Source of the DNA: Bacteroidota bacterium | GTDB taxonomy: Bacteria; Bacteroidota; Bacteroidia; Bacteroidales; JACABE01 | DNA length: 64,000 nt | Direction: 5' to 3' | NCBI GenBank assembly: GCA_026391675.1 | Contig: JAPLDQ010000020.1 | Coordinates: 62,001-126,000, forward strand | In this document: in pieces, positions 54,970 through 63,993 of the stretch | Layout: each line of letters starts with the position of its first letter | How positions within the stretch are numbered: the stretch's first letter is position 1 | Made by a program: the position numbers and the translations under genes | The notes under the pieces: model-generated | Told to the model about the DNA's origin: nothing | Seen by the model: the letters and a program-made list of their open reading frames with translations, nothing else | Database searches by the model: none

Positions 54970-55539
54970 TTAAAAGGTGAGATATCTTTTTACTCTTTTT
55001 GTATACTGATTGTATGCTTCACCATATTCTGAAAGGAGGAATTCTTCTTCTTTTATCATAATAAAATGATGGATTATCCATGCTCCTGAGAATGCTATAA
55101 TGTTCAGTAAATTCGGATTGAAGAGGCAGGAAGAGAACAGTATGAAAATAAATCCCAGATAAAAAGGATGCCGGCTTATTGAATATATACCCCTGGTCTG
55201 TAATTTGTGATTTTCTGAAGAAGATAAACCGAAAACCAAATCTTTATTCAATTTTATAGTAGAAAGAAATAATATTACGCTTCCAATTATTAAAAAAACA
55301 AGTGCAATTGCATCAATATATACAATAGGGCTGAAGATGCTGCAGACATTTATGTTTAATCCTTTCAACAACAGAAATATCATGTTTATAACTACCAGCA
55401 TTTTTGCCAGAATAAAATAAAAAACAGGAACAGGGGGCTTCCCAATAATTTTTTGCTTATTGATTATTGCCCGGCTAATGATTATTGCAATTAATGCAAT
55501 TAATAAAAACGTGATTATTAATACAATTTTTGAAATCAT
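54970..55539 (-). CDS. Isoprenylcysteine carboxyl methyltransferase (ICMT/PEMT)-like membrane protein
   Basis: 189 residues, about five hydrophobic segments. The C-terminal part has the ICMT/PEMT core: LQTRGIYSISRHPFYLGFIF (about 126-145) and IMIKEEEFLLSEYGEAYNQY (about 163-182) with paired glutamates. Such enzymes methylate lipids or isoprenoid-linked groups with SAM inside the membrane. The substrate is unknown. Upstream of the quinone oxidoreductase gene, which may suggest action on a quinone or its precursors, but this is speculation from adjacency. Confidence 0.8.
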   Translation of the reverse strand: MISKIVLIITFLLIALIAIIISRAIINKQKIIGKPPVPVFYFILAKMLVVINMIFLLLKGLNINVCSIFSPIVYIDAIALVFLIIGSVILFLSTIKLNKDLVFGLSSSENHKLQTRGIYSISRHPFYLGFIFILFSSCLFNPNLLNIIAFSGAWIIHHFIMIKEEEFLLSEYGEAYNQYTKRVKRYLTF

Positions 55540-55711
55540 AGCAGTAAAATTTAATCATGACTAATATATGTGTAATTTACATTTTTATTGATTACAGCTA
55601 AAATTCAGTAAGTTTTTTTCTGGAAGTGGGGAGTGCTAAACTCCAGTGTTTTAAACTGCTAATTTAATTGTTTTTTGATTAACAATCTTATTTTATTGCC
55701 AATTTAACAGC

Positions 55712-56824
55712 TTAGTTTTTTATAATTTTAAATAGTTTTTTAAAATTTTCTCCAATACGCAGTAAATAGATACCAGCGGGCAGATGATTCAAATCAAGTA
55801 CCATGCTTTCTGAGTTAATATATTTACTGATTAATATTTTTCCATTGATGGATATTATTTCACAGGAAAGCCCGGTATATTTTTTGTCAACAATAACATT
55901 GATTTTATTTGCGCATGGATTAGGATAAACAGCAAAAGGAATTTCTTTTTCATTATCATTAATACCAATACTATAGGGCTGACCCACATATATCATTAAA
56001 TAATTATTATTTGCTGTTTTCAACACAGAGGGATCGCCACCCTGAATAGTTGTATTGATATAATTATTCCAAATTCCGCCATTAGGAGATGAGTTATACC
56101 AGATGTATTGACCACTGCCATAAAACCGCAATTCAGAACTGCTTTCTATCATGTAATTGCCTGTCCAGTTATGGGTATTATCTGATGCTATATCCGGAAC
56201 CTTAGTGAAATTAAGTCCATCCGGAGAGATATAATGATAAGCCCCTTGCTGAGGAGCACCCACAGGAGACAGATAGTGCCAGCTGTTATTGAAAAAAATC
56301 ACAGCTGGATCAATTACGCGATTATTGGGTTCATTTACTCTTGCTGATGGCTCGAAATAAAAATTTACGCCATCGGTACTTTTTGCTGAATAAGTATCTA
56401 TAATTGAATCATAGCTACCTGGCATCCCATTGCTGGATGAGAAATAGATGCGCAGACTGTCATTGTTAAAAACGCATAGGGTAGGGTCAAAGGGTCTCTG
56501 GAAATTTACCGGCAAGCCAATTAAATTAATTGGTCCGGGCTGGGTCCAGCTAATTCCATTATCAAAGGATAATTTAGTTGCTACCCTGTCCCATGATGGG
56601 GAAGGATTGGGCAGTCTGAACCATTGAAAAGCAGCAATCAGGGTATCTCCTTTCCATCTTATTACAGAAGGAACACCAGCAGAATCCTGAAAAACAGAGG
56701 GTGTGCTAAAGTTTATTCCATCTGATGACCAGGCAATTTTCAGGGGATTATTCCAGGGATACTGACAAATACCCTGAACAGAAAATAGTATAAAAAATAG
56801 TATTGAAAATATTTTAATTCTCAT
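55712..56824 (-). CDS. T9SS-secreted beta-propeller protein (sialidase/GH43-like)
   Basis: 370 residues. Signal peptide (ends near GICQYPW). The body (about 20-285) has repeated WSSDGINFSTPSVF, LSFDNGISWTQPGPI and STDGVNFYFEP units, and FQRPFDPTLCVFNNDSLRIY with NRVIDPAVIFFNNSWHYLSP. This resembles five-bladed glycosidase-type propellers (GH43/sialidase-like), but I cannot place catalytic residues. Ends in a T9SS type A domain (AVYPNPCANKINVIV, LPAGIYLLRI). Secreted glycan-related role is inferred. Confidence 0.8.
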   Translation of the reverse strand: MRIKIFSILFFILFSVQGICQYPWNNPLKIAWSSDGINFSTPSVFQDSAGVPSVIRWKGDTLIAAFQWFRLPNPSPSWDRVATKLSFDNGISWTQPGPINLIGLPVNFQRPFDPTLCVFNNDSLRIYFSSSNGMPGSYDSIIDTYSAKSTDGVNFYFEPSARVNEPNNRVIDPAVIFFNNSWHYLSPVGAPQQGAYHYISPDGLNFTKVPDIASDNTHNWTGNYMIESSSELRFYGSGQYIWYNSSPNGGIWNNYINTTIQGGDPSVLKTANNNYLMIYVGQPYSIGINDNEKEIPFAVYPNPCANKINVIVDKKYTGLSCEIISINGKILISKYINSESMVLDLNHLPAGIYLLRIGENFKKLFKIIKN

Positions 56825-56990
56825 TTAATGTTTTTTTATAAACCAGCTTCTGAAACTAAATTTGTTGGCAACGTTTTTTTGAGGAGTTTTGAAAAAAGAA
56901 TGTTCGTGCTACCGAAAAAATACTTTCTTGTACAAATTTCAGATTACAGACAAATGCCCATAAAAAGGGAAAAGAACGTTCAACAATATT

Positions 56991-58040
56991 TTAGCGGTTT
57001 TTTTCATTCAGTTTTCTAACTAATTCATTCGTCCATAGTTGAAAACCATTTTTATTCCAATGTGTATCAGAATGATAATATACATTATAATTAGTTTGCT
57101 TAAGAATCGAATATATATCAATCATTTGCATTTTTAGATTTTTATTTGTTTGTATTAATGGAATTAAATTATTGTAATTTTTACATTCAGGTTTTATAAC
57201 ACTAACAGGGTTTGGAATTATAGAAAAATAGACTTCGTCAAATCCATTATTTTTATAAAATTCATATACTTTATTTAACAGATTTACAGTTTTACTAACT
57301 TTGTTATCTGTTATATTATTTTGAAGTGATGATTTAGTAGTTGAATGGAATAAATATTCTGAATTTTCTGAAATAAAAACATCAGAATTTGTTTTGTTGA
57401 AAAAACTGTAATTTATATTTGATCTTAGTTCTTTAAATGTCGTGAATATTCTGGTATCTAAAAGAACAAATTCCAAATTTGTATTCACATTCTTATTAAA
57501 CAAGATTTGTTGTGTCTTTTTTAAGCATGAAATTTTTGATGTATTAATTTGCTCAATATTAACATTTTCAAACTTTACTAAATTTAAAGCAATAGCACTG
57601 TCAAGCTTTTCTAAGCTTCTTTCTACAATTTCAAAAACTATTATATTCGTTTTTGAAGTATCTAACTGAATTGTTGGCGATTGCTTATTTCTCCACCAGG
57701 GATATTCAATATCGTATATAGTATCTATTCCTAATATTTGATTTTTAGATTTTAAGAATGCAGTTCCTAAATAACTATCATGAACTAAACATAAATTAAT
57801 TTTGTTAAAATTCGGGAAACTTTCAATTCGTACTTCGAGACTATCAGAACCAAATAATTCCTTTATTTTAGGGAAATAAGATATTCCAAATAAATCTCCA
57901 TATTTATATTTATCAGAACCAAAAATGGAACTACTTTTATATTTGAATTTTGAAATTTTAGACATATAATCTTCACTAGAACTTACAAAATAGATTATAA
58001 GAAAAAATAAAAGTATGATATAAGAAACTGCCTTTTTCAT
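56991..58040 (-). CDS. AlgJ/AlgX-like SGNH acyltransferase partner of MBOAT
   Basis: 349 residues from ATG 58040, which is 4 bp after the MBOAT stop; an upstream in-frame ATG at 58136 lies inside the MBOAT gene and is rejected. One N-terminal membrane segment (AVSYIILLFFLIIYFVSSS) and an extracytoplasmic domain. The C-terminal YYHSDTHWNKNGFQLW (about 319-334) carries the DTHW motif of AlgJ/AlgX/PatB-type SGNH enzymes. GSDSLEVRIESF and VHDSYLGTAF mark other blocks of the fold. It should transfer O-acetyl groups handed over by the MBOAT protein to an exported polysaccharide. Confidence 0.82.
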   Translation of the reverse strand: MKKAVSYIILLFFLIIYFVSSSEDYMSKISKFKYKSSSIFGSDKYKYGDLFGISYFPKIKELFGSDSLEVRIESFPNFNKINLCLVHDSYLGTAFLKSKNQILGIDTIYDIEYPWWRNKQSPTIQLDTSKTNIIVFEIVERSLEKLDSAIALNLVKFENVNIEQINTSKISCLKKTQQILFNKNVNTNLEFVLLDTRIFTTFKELRSNINYSFFNKTNSDVFISENSEYLFHSTTKSSLQNNITDNKVSKTVNLLNKVYEFYKNNGFDEVYFSIIPNPVSVIKPECKNYNNLIPLIQTNKNLKMQMIDIYSILKQTNYNVYYHSDTHWNKNGFQLWTNELVRKLNEKNR

Positions 58041-58044
58041 ATTC

Positions 58045-59454
58045 TTAGAATTGAAAATAGATAAATTGTTTTTCGTTGAAAACACCGAACAAAAAACAAA
58101 TAAAAAACAGAAAAAATAGTTGTGAATAAAAAGCAAAATTATTTTTTGTCTTAATTACGTTGTAAAACTTTTCTTTAAAAGACAATAATACTATTAAAAG
58201 AACTGAAAACCAAATTTCTGTTGAATTCAAATTAAGTGTAATATTAGAATACGAGCTTAAATTAAAAATTTTAGAAATAACTTTAAATGATTGTTTTATA
58301 TTTTCAGCTCTAAAAAATATCCATGCAAACGTAACTAAAGAAAAAGTAATTGCTATATTTAAATAAATAACAATTACATTTTGATGAAATTTAAAATTTA
58401 TTGATTTTAAAAATTTGTCTTTTAAAATTGCAAATATTAAATAAAGACCATGTAATGCTCCCCAAATTATAAATGTCCAATTTGCACCATGCCAAAGTCC
58501 GCTTATTAGAAAAACAATTAATAAATTAAAATACCAACGTGGTATTGAAACACGATTGCCACCTAATGGTATATATAAATAATCTTTAAACCAAGTTGAA
58601 AGTGAAATATGCCAACGTTTCCAAAATTCAGCAATGGATTTTGAAAAATAAGGTGAACGGAAATTGTCCATTAAACTAAACCCCATAATTTTTGCTGCAC
58701 CAATTGCAATTTCAGAATAGCCCGAAAAATCGCAATAAATTTGAAAAGCGTAAAAAAAAGTCGATATCAATAAGGTTGCTCCGCTTGATGAATTAACATT
58801 GGTATAGCTGTAATCAACCATTGTAGCCAATCTATCCGCTATCACAACTTTTTTGAAAAATCCGAAGGCCATTAACATTAAACCGCTTTTAAATCTTTCA
58901 TAATCAAAATTATGTTTTTCATGAAATTGATGTATAAGATTTTGTGGACGTTCAATAGGACCTGCAACTAATTGAGGATAAAACATTACATATAATGCAT
59001 ATATTCCAAAATTTCGTTCCGCTTTTTGTTTACCGCGATAAACTTCAATTGTGTAACTCATTGCCTGAAAAGTATGAAACGATAAACCAATTGGCAGTAA
59101 AATTGATAAATATGGTAAAGGTGTATTTGCTCCAAAAACATGAAATAAATTATCTAAATTCAAGTTTATAAAATTGTAATATTTGAATATTGCCAAAACA
59201 CCAATGTTTGCTATTAAACTAGCAATTAAAAAAAATCTTCTTTTTTCCCCTTGTGTTATTTCTAACAATATTCCTGCAAAATAATCTATGATGATTGTAA
59301 ATCCCAAAATCAAAATATAAATCGGGACAAATGCCATATAAAAATAGCAACTACTTAACAAAAGTAGTAACCACCTGAATTTATGCGGTAAACGAAAATA
59401 TAAAATAGAAACTATTATGAAAAATACTAAAAATTGTATCGAGTTAAAAAGCAT
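58045..59454 (-). CDS. MBOAT family O-acyltransferase (AlgI/DltB-like)
   Basis: 469 residues, about 11 hydrophobic segments. MBOAT features: FPQLVAGPIERPQNLIHQFH, SIAEFWKRWHISLSTWFKDY, YIPLGGNRVS and GLWHGANWTFIIWGALHG, with the catalytic His at H322. AlgI-type proteins move acetyl groups from cytosolic acetyl-CoA across the membrane for O-acetylation of polysaccharides. The next gene encodes the matching AlgJ-like transferase. No polysaccharide synthase is close by, so the acceptor is unknown. Confidence 0.95.
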   Translation of the reverse strand: MLFNSIQFLVFFIIVSILYFRLPHKFRWLLLLLSSCYFYMAFVPIYILILGFTIIIDYFAGILLEITQGEKRRFFLIASLIANIGVLAIFKYYNFINLNLDNLFHVFGANTPLPYLSILLPIGLSFHTFQAMSYTIEVYRGKQKAERNFGIYALYVMFYPQLVAGPIERPQNLIHQFHEKHNFDYERFKSGLMLMAFGFFKKVVIADRLATMVDYSYTNVNSSSGATLLISTFFYAFQIYCDFSGYSEIAIGAAKIMGFSLMDNFRSPYFSKSIAEFWKRWHISLSTWFKDYLYIPLGGNRVSIPRWYFNLLIVFLISGLWHGANWTFIIWGALHGLYLIFAILKDKFLKSINFKFHQNVIVIYLNIAITFSLVTFAWIFFRAENIKQSFKVISKIFNLSSYSNITLNLNSTEIWFSVLLIVLLSFKEKFYNVIKTKNNFAFYSQLFFLFFICFLFGVFNEKQFIYFQF

Positions 59455-59609
59455 ATTTTGTTGTTAAATTTAGTAAACGCTAACGATTTAGTGTTTTATT
59501 CATCGATTCGACACAAAAATAAATAAAAAACATATTCAACAGCAAATTAGGGAAAAAAAACAGGAAATAAGGAATGATTTGAAAGTTATTTTCTTTTATT
59601 CTGCATTTA

Positions 59610-59639
59610 AACCTGACAAGTTAAAAAACCTGTCAGGTT
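59610..59639. repeat. 9-bp palindromic hairpin after clpB
   Basis: AACCTGACA (59610-59618) and TGTCAGGTT (59631-59639) are exact complements around a 12-nt A-rich loop. It is 20 bp past the clpB stop and could terminate it, although the U-tract is poor. Confidence 0.65.
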
Positions 59640-59658
59640 AGGGCATTGTATATTCGGT

Positions 59659-62262
59659 TTAATTAGCCTTTTTATTGCGGAATATAAACGTATCGTCAAA
59701 CATATCTACTATGATTTCCTGATCGGCTGTTACTTTGCCTGAAAGTATCATTTTGGATAACTCATTGAGGATTTTTCTCTGCATCACCCTTTTGAGCGGA
59801 CGTGCGCCATATTGCGGGTCGTAACCCAGCTCTGTAAGATAATCAATGGCATAATCGGTTGCTTCGATATGGATATTGTTTTTAGCCAATAGTTCGCTTA
59901 ATAAACGGAACTGCAGCAATACGATATCCCTGATTTCATCTTTGGTCAAAGGATTGAACATGATGATTTCATCAATACGGTTGAGGAATTCCGGTCTTAT
60001 GCTGGCTTTCAGCATATCCATGACTTCATATCTTATTTTCAGCAATTCTTTTTCGCGGTTCATGGTATTGATATTCATTATGCCTTCCTGTATCAGGTGA
60101 GAACCAATATTGGAAGTCATAATGATAATACTGTTTTTGAAATCGGCTGTTCTGCCTTTATTATCTGTAAGTCTACCTTCGTCCAGCACCTGCAATAATA
60201 TATTGAAGACATCAGGATGGGCTTTTTCAATTTCGTCAAGCAATACCACAGAATATGGTCTTCTTCTAACAGCTTCTGTAAGTTGTCCGCTTTCTTCGTA
60301 GCCCACATAGCCTGGAGGTGCGCCTATCAGTCGTGAAACGGTATGGCGTTCCTGGTATTCAGACATATCAATCCTTACCATGGAATTTTCATCATTAAAC
60401 AGGAATTCTGCCAGGGCTTTGGCCAGTTCTGTTTTACCAACGCCGGTAGTCCCCAGGAAAATAAATGAACCAATGGGGCGTTTACTGTCCTGTAAGCCCG
60501 CACGGCTGCGGCGTATGGCATCAGCAATGGCTTCAATGGCTTCATCCTGTCCGATTACTCTTTTATGTAATTCACTTTCGAGATTCAGCAGTTTCTCCTT
60601 TTCGCTTTGCAGCATTCTGCTTACCGGAATACCGGTCCAGCGCGAAACCACCTGAGCAATATCTTCACTGTCCACTTCTTCCTTAATCATGGCATTATCC
60701 TGCTGTAGTTCTGATAGCTTTTGTTTAGCCACTACAACATCATTTTCCGCTTCTTTGATTTTACCATATCTTATTTCGGCTACTTTGCCATAATCACCAC
60801 TTCTTTCGGCCTGATCAGCTTCAAATTTGTAGTTCTCTATTTCTTTTACCTTTTGCTGGATTTTTTCCACCATTTCCTTTTCGGCCAGCCATTTTGATTT
60901 CAGGCGGTTTCTGTCTTCATTCAGGTTGGCGATTTCTTCATTTAACTGTGAAAGTTTGGTTTTATCATTCTCACGTTTGATGGCTTCGCGTTCAATTTCC
61001 AGCTGGCGTATCCTGCGTTCCGTTTCATCCAGTTCTTCAGGTACTGAGTTGATTTCCATTCTCAGTTTCGAAGCGGCTTCATCAATAAGATCGATGGCTT
61101 TATCCGGTAAAAAACGATCGGTAATGTAGCGTTGTGATAATTCAACGGCAGCAATAATAGCTTCATCCTTAATTCTTACCTTATGATGCACTTCATAACG
61201 TTCTTTTAAACCACGAAGTATGGAAATGGCATCCAGCACATCAGGTTCATCAATTAAAACTACCTGAAAACGGCGTTCCAGGGCTTTGTCTTTTTCGAAA
61301 TAGCGCTGGTATTCCTTAATAGTAGTGGCACCGATAGCGCGCAATTCGCCACGTGCTAATGCAGGTTTTAGGATGTTGGCAGCATCCATGGCGCCTTCGC
61401 CACTAGCACCGGCACCAATCAGGGTGTGAATCTCGTCGATAAACAATATCACTTCTCCTTCGGCAGCAACGACTTCTTTAATAACACTTTTCAGCCGTTC
61501 TTCAAACTCGCCCTTAAATTTAGCACCGGCAATCAATGAGCCCATATCGAGGGAGAAAATTTGTTTTGATTTTAGATTTTCGGGCACATCACCATTTACG
61601 ATACGATGAGCCAAACCTTCAGCAATGGCAGTTTTTCCAACACCGGCTTCACCGATAAGTATAGGATTGTTCTTGGTTCTGCGGGATAATATCTGCAATA
61701 CCCTTCTGATTTCTTCGTCACGGCCGATAACAGGATCCAGTTTTCCTGAAGCTGCCAGTTGGTTTAGATTGCGTGCATATCTGTTCAGGGCATTATAGGT
61801 ATCTTCGGCAGTCTGGCTGTTGACTGTTGAGCCTTTTCTGAGTTCTTTTATGGCCAGTTTCAGATCTTTCTCATTTACGCCATTATCTTTCAGTAGCTTT
61901 GATGCGGTATCATTAGTGCTTAAAATTCCCAGCAATAAATGTTCGATAGAAACAAATTCATCTCCAAATTCCTTAAGATAATTGTTGGCATTGAGTAAAG
62001 CCTGGTTTACATCATTGGTTAAGTAAGGGTTTCCTCCGCTGACTTTAGGCAGGGATTCAATTATTTTATCAACAGTCTTTATGAAAAAAGGGGTATTAAC
62101 ATTTAGCTTTTTCAGTAAATAAGGAAGCAAACTCTCGTCAACGCTAAGCAGGCCTTTTATGATGTGGATATTTTCAATAGCCTGATTTTGATTAGCCAAT
62201 GCAATTTCCATTGCTTTCTCAATGGCATCCTGCGATTTAATGGTAAAATTATTAAAATTCAT
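59659..62262 (-). CDS. clpB: ATP-dependent chaperone ClpB
   Basis: 867 residues. N-terminal Clp repeats (about 1-145, HLLLGILSTNDTASKLL), first AAA+ domain with Walker A GEAGVGKT at 204-211 and Walker B ILFIDEIHTLIGAG. The ClpB-specific middle coiled coil is at about 400-530. The second AAA+ domain has Walker A GTTGVGKT near 604-611 and Walker B VVLLDEIEKAH. ClpB rescues aggregated proteins with DnaK. Monocistronic; TAAGTTTG box 24 bp upstream. No heat-shock operator that I recognise. Confidence 0.98.
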   Translation of the reverse strand: MNFNNFTIKSQDAIEKAMEIALANQNQAIENIHIIKGLLSVDESLLPYLLKKLNVNTPFFIKTVDKIIESLPKVSGGNPYLTNDVNQALLNANNYLKEFGDEFVSIEHLLLGILSTNDTASKLLKDNGVNEKDLKLAIKELRKGSTVNSQTAEDTYNALNRYARNLNQLAASGKLDPVIGRDEEIRRVLQILSRRTKNNPILIGEAGVGKTAIAEGLAHRIVNGDVPENLKSKQIFSLDMGSLIAGAKFKGEFEERLKSVIKEVVAAEGEVILFIDEIHTLIGAGASGEGAMDAANILKPALARGELRAIGATTIKEYQRYFEKDKALERRFQVVLIDEPDVLDAISILRGLKERYEVHHKVRIKDEAIIAAVELSQRYITDRFLPDKAIDLIDEAASKLRMEINSVPEELDETERRIRQLEIEREAIKRENDKTKLSQLNEEIANLNEDRNRLKSKWLAEKEMVEKIQQKVKEIENYKFEADQAERSGDYGKVAEIRYGKIKEAENDVVVAKQKLSELQQDNAMIKEEVDSEDIAQVVSRWTGIPVSRMLQSEKEKLLNLESELHKRVIGQDEAIEAIADAIRRSRAGLQDSKRPIGSFIFLGTTGVGKTELAKALAEFLFNDENSMVRIDMSEYQERHTVSRLIGAPPGYVGYEESGQLTEAVRRRPYSVVLLDEIEKAHPDVFNILLQVLDEGRLTDNKGRTADFKNSIIIMTSNIGSHLIQEGIMNINTMNREKELLKIRYEVMDMLKASIRPEFLNRIDEIIMFNPLTKDEIRDIVLLQFRLLSELLAKNNIHIEATDYAIDYLTELGYDPQYGARPLKRVMQRKILNELSKMILSGKVTADQEIIVDMFDDTFIFRNKKAN

Positions 62263-62285
62263 AGTGTATTTTTTTATGAACGCTT

Positions 62286-62293
62286 CAAACTTA
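62286..62293 (-). promoter_or_regulatory. Promoter -7 box TAAGTTTG for clpB
   Basis: Minus-strand TAAGTTTG, leader about 17 nt to ATG 62262. Confidence 0.5.
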
Positions 62294-62464
62294 ATACCAA
62301 TAGGAATATTTTTAAAATTTATGGCAAAATGTCAGTGAAAATAAGCGGTTGTGGACAATTTGGCATGATTATATGTTGATTTTTTATGATAAGATAGCAC
62401 ACTGATAACACTAAAACACTGATTTACACAGATTCTTTTTACCTAGTTTTCTTCCTATTTCTTA

Positions 62465-62743
62465 TTAATTAATTATATCAGGATATTCATCTATAATAAT
62501 GGTTTTATAAGGTTTATTTCTATTCTTCTCTAATTTATCGCTGTAAAGCATAGTAATTAAATTGTAATGCACCTCAAGTCGTTGTTTGGGAGTTAGAGAA
62601 AGCCAATAATCATAATTATCATTTTCCTGTTCTGTAATACTAGATATTACAATTTTGTTTTCTTGATTATCAGTAATATACTCAGTACTTGCATCGTTTA
62701 GTACTGATGTTTTATTTAGTTTTTTATATTTTTTTTGTGTCAT
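62465..62743 (-). CDS. Small hypothetical protein
   Basis: 92 residues from ATG 62743; a TTG at 62761 would add six residues but leaves almost no leader after the promoter box at 62777-62784. Very polar N-terminus (TQKKYKKLNKTSVLNDASTE), then a helical stretch YDYWLSLTPKQRLEVHYNLI, then TMLYSDKLEKNR, and an end in IIIDEYPDIIN. The DYWLSLTPKQRLE block resembles short proteins found beside nucleotidyltransferase-type toxin genes, but no partner gene exists here. Function unknown. The base composition is more AT-rich than in its neighbours. Confidence 0.6.
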   Translation of the reverse strand: MTQKKYKKLNKTSVLNDASTEYITDNQENKIVISSITEQENDNYDYWLSLTPKQRLEVHYNLITMLYSDKLEKNRNKPYKTIIIDEYPDIIN

Positions 62744-62776
62744 AAAAAGAATACAATTCAATAATGATCAATATTA

Positions 62777-62784
62777 CAAAAGTA
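62777..62784 (-). promoter_or_regulatory. Promoter -7 box TACTTTTG
   Basis: Minus-strand TACTTTTG, leader about 27 nt to ATG 62743. Confidence 0.5.
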
Positions 62785-62895
62785 GCTAATATTTTAGGTA
62801 ATTTTCTGTTATTTCAATTAATTTTCAGTATTCAATTTTTATACAAAGACCTTACTTATAAAGGGATGTGATTTCGACCAAGTTTCAATCTCCAC

Positions 62896-62957
62896 GAAAA
62901 ACAAACTTCAGCCTTCTAACTTCTAAATTCTACTTTTTTTACTTCGGACTTCCGTCT
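62896..62957 (-). repeat. GAAGNNN heptad repeats after the murB stop
   Basis: On the murB sense strand GAAGACG, GAAGTCC, GAAGTAA start within the TGA stop codon, and GAATTTA, GAAGTTA, GAAGGCT, GAAGTTT follow after an A-run. Period 7 in both groups. Confidence 0.75.
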
Positions 62958-63968
62958 TCACACCAGATTTACTTCCATTTCGAGTTCAACGCCGAACATA
63001 TTAAGCACTGCATGCTGAACAGCTTTTGCAAGTGAGAGAATTTCACTGCCGGTTGCACCGCCTTTATTGATCAGGACCAGGGCTTGTTTATGATGAACGG
63101 CAGCATTTCCCAGTGATTTACCTTTCCATCCGCTTTTCTCTATCAGCCAGCCGGCAGCCAGTTTGTAATTGTTTTCCGATGGAAATGCCCTGATTTTAGG
63201 AAATTCTTTCAGTAATTCTTCATATTTCTCTTTGCTGACCAGGGGGTTTTTAAAGAAACTTCCGGCATTTCCGGTAACAGCAGGGTCGGGGAGTTTGCGA
63301 CGGCGGATATTTTTAATGGCATTGCTGATGGTTGCAAGACCTGGCTCAAGCATCATCATTTCCAATTCCTTTAATATATCTCCATAATGTGTAATTAAAA
63401 CAGGCTTTTTGGCCAATTTAAAACTTACGGATAAAATGATGTATTTGTTTTTGGCCTGTTGTTTGAAAATGCTGTTGCGATAACCAAACTGACAGCTTTC
63501 ATTATCCATTTCAGTAATTTTGCCGTCAGCTATGTTTAAAACTTCTACTTTTTCTATGCATTCCTTAACTTCAACACCATATGCTCCAATATTCTGAACT
63601 GGGCATGTACCGACAGCACCCGGTATCAAAGCCAGGTTCTCAATACCGCTCCAGTTGTTCATAACACAATAATCAACAAAGTTTTCCCAGTTTTCGCCCG
63701 CCTGTACTTTAAGATAGACGAAATCTTCATCAACTGCTGTAATTTCTTTACCTTTGGTGTTGATTTTTAAAACGATACCCTCAAAATCTTTTGTAAATAA
63801 AATATTACTTCCGCCACCCAGCAGCAGAAAAGGATATTCCTTTACATAGGAAGATTGCATAATTTCTTTGATTTCCTCCAGGCTATTTAATTCGGCGAAA
63901 TATTTTGCTTTAACGTCTATACCAAAGGTATTCAGTTTTTTAAGTGAGAAGTTTTCTTTGATTTGCAT
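62958..63968 (-). CDS. murB: UDP-N-acetylenolpyruvoylglucosamine reductase
   Basis: 336 residues from ATG 63968. FAD-binding LLLGGGSNILF (about 48-58), LIPGAVGTCPVQNIGAYGVE, and the catalytic Ser S237 in GNAGSFFKNP. The FGYRNSIFK loop is that of the type I (E. coli-like) MurB, and the terminal ELEMEVNL holds the conserved glutamate. It reduces UDP-GlcNAc-enolpyruvate to UDP-MurNAc in peptidoglycan synthesis. The upstream ATG 63998 is rejected since the -7 box TAGCTTTG (63993-63986) lies between the two and MurB proteins start close to the LNTFGID motif. Confidence 0.96.
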   Translation of the reverse strand: MQIKENFSLKKLNTFGIDVKAKYFAELNSLEEIKEIMQSSYVKEYPFLLLGGGSNILFTKDFEGIVLKINTKGKEITAVDEDFVYLKVQAGENWENFVDYCVMNNWSGIENLALIPGAVGTCPVQNIGAYGVEVKECIEKVEVLNIADGKITEMDNESCQFGYRNSIFKQQAKNKYIILSVSFKLAKKPVLITHYGDILKELEMMMLEPGLATISNAIKNIRRRKLPDPAVTGNAGSFFKNPLVSKEKYEELLKEFPKIRAFPSENNYKLAAGWLIEKSGWKGKSLGNAAVHHKQALVLINKGGATGSEILSLAKAVQHAVLNMFGVELEMEVNLV

Positions 63969-63985
63969 AAAATTGAAATAATCGT

Positions 63986-63993
63986 CAAAGCTA
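63986..63993 (-). promoter_or_regulatory. Promoter -7 box TAGCTTTG for murB
   Basis: Minus-strand TAGCTTTG. Leader to ATG 63968 about 11 nt; decides the murB start. Confidence 0.6.

Noticed and set aside
58040-58136. Longer start of the AlgJ-like protein at ATG 58136
   Set aside because: It would lie within the MBOAT coding region; the ATG at 58040 follows the MBOAT stop and starts a proper membrane anchor.
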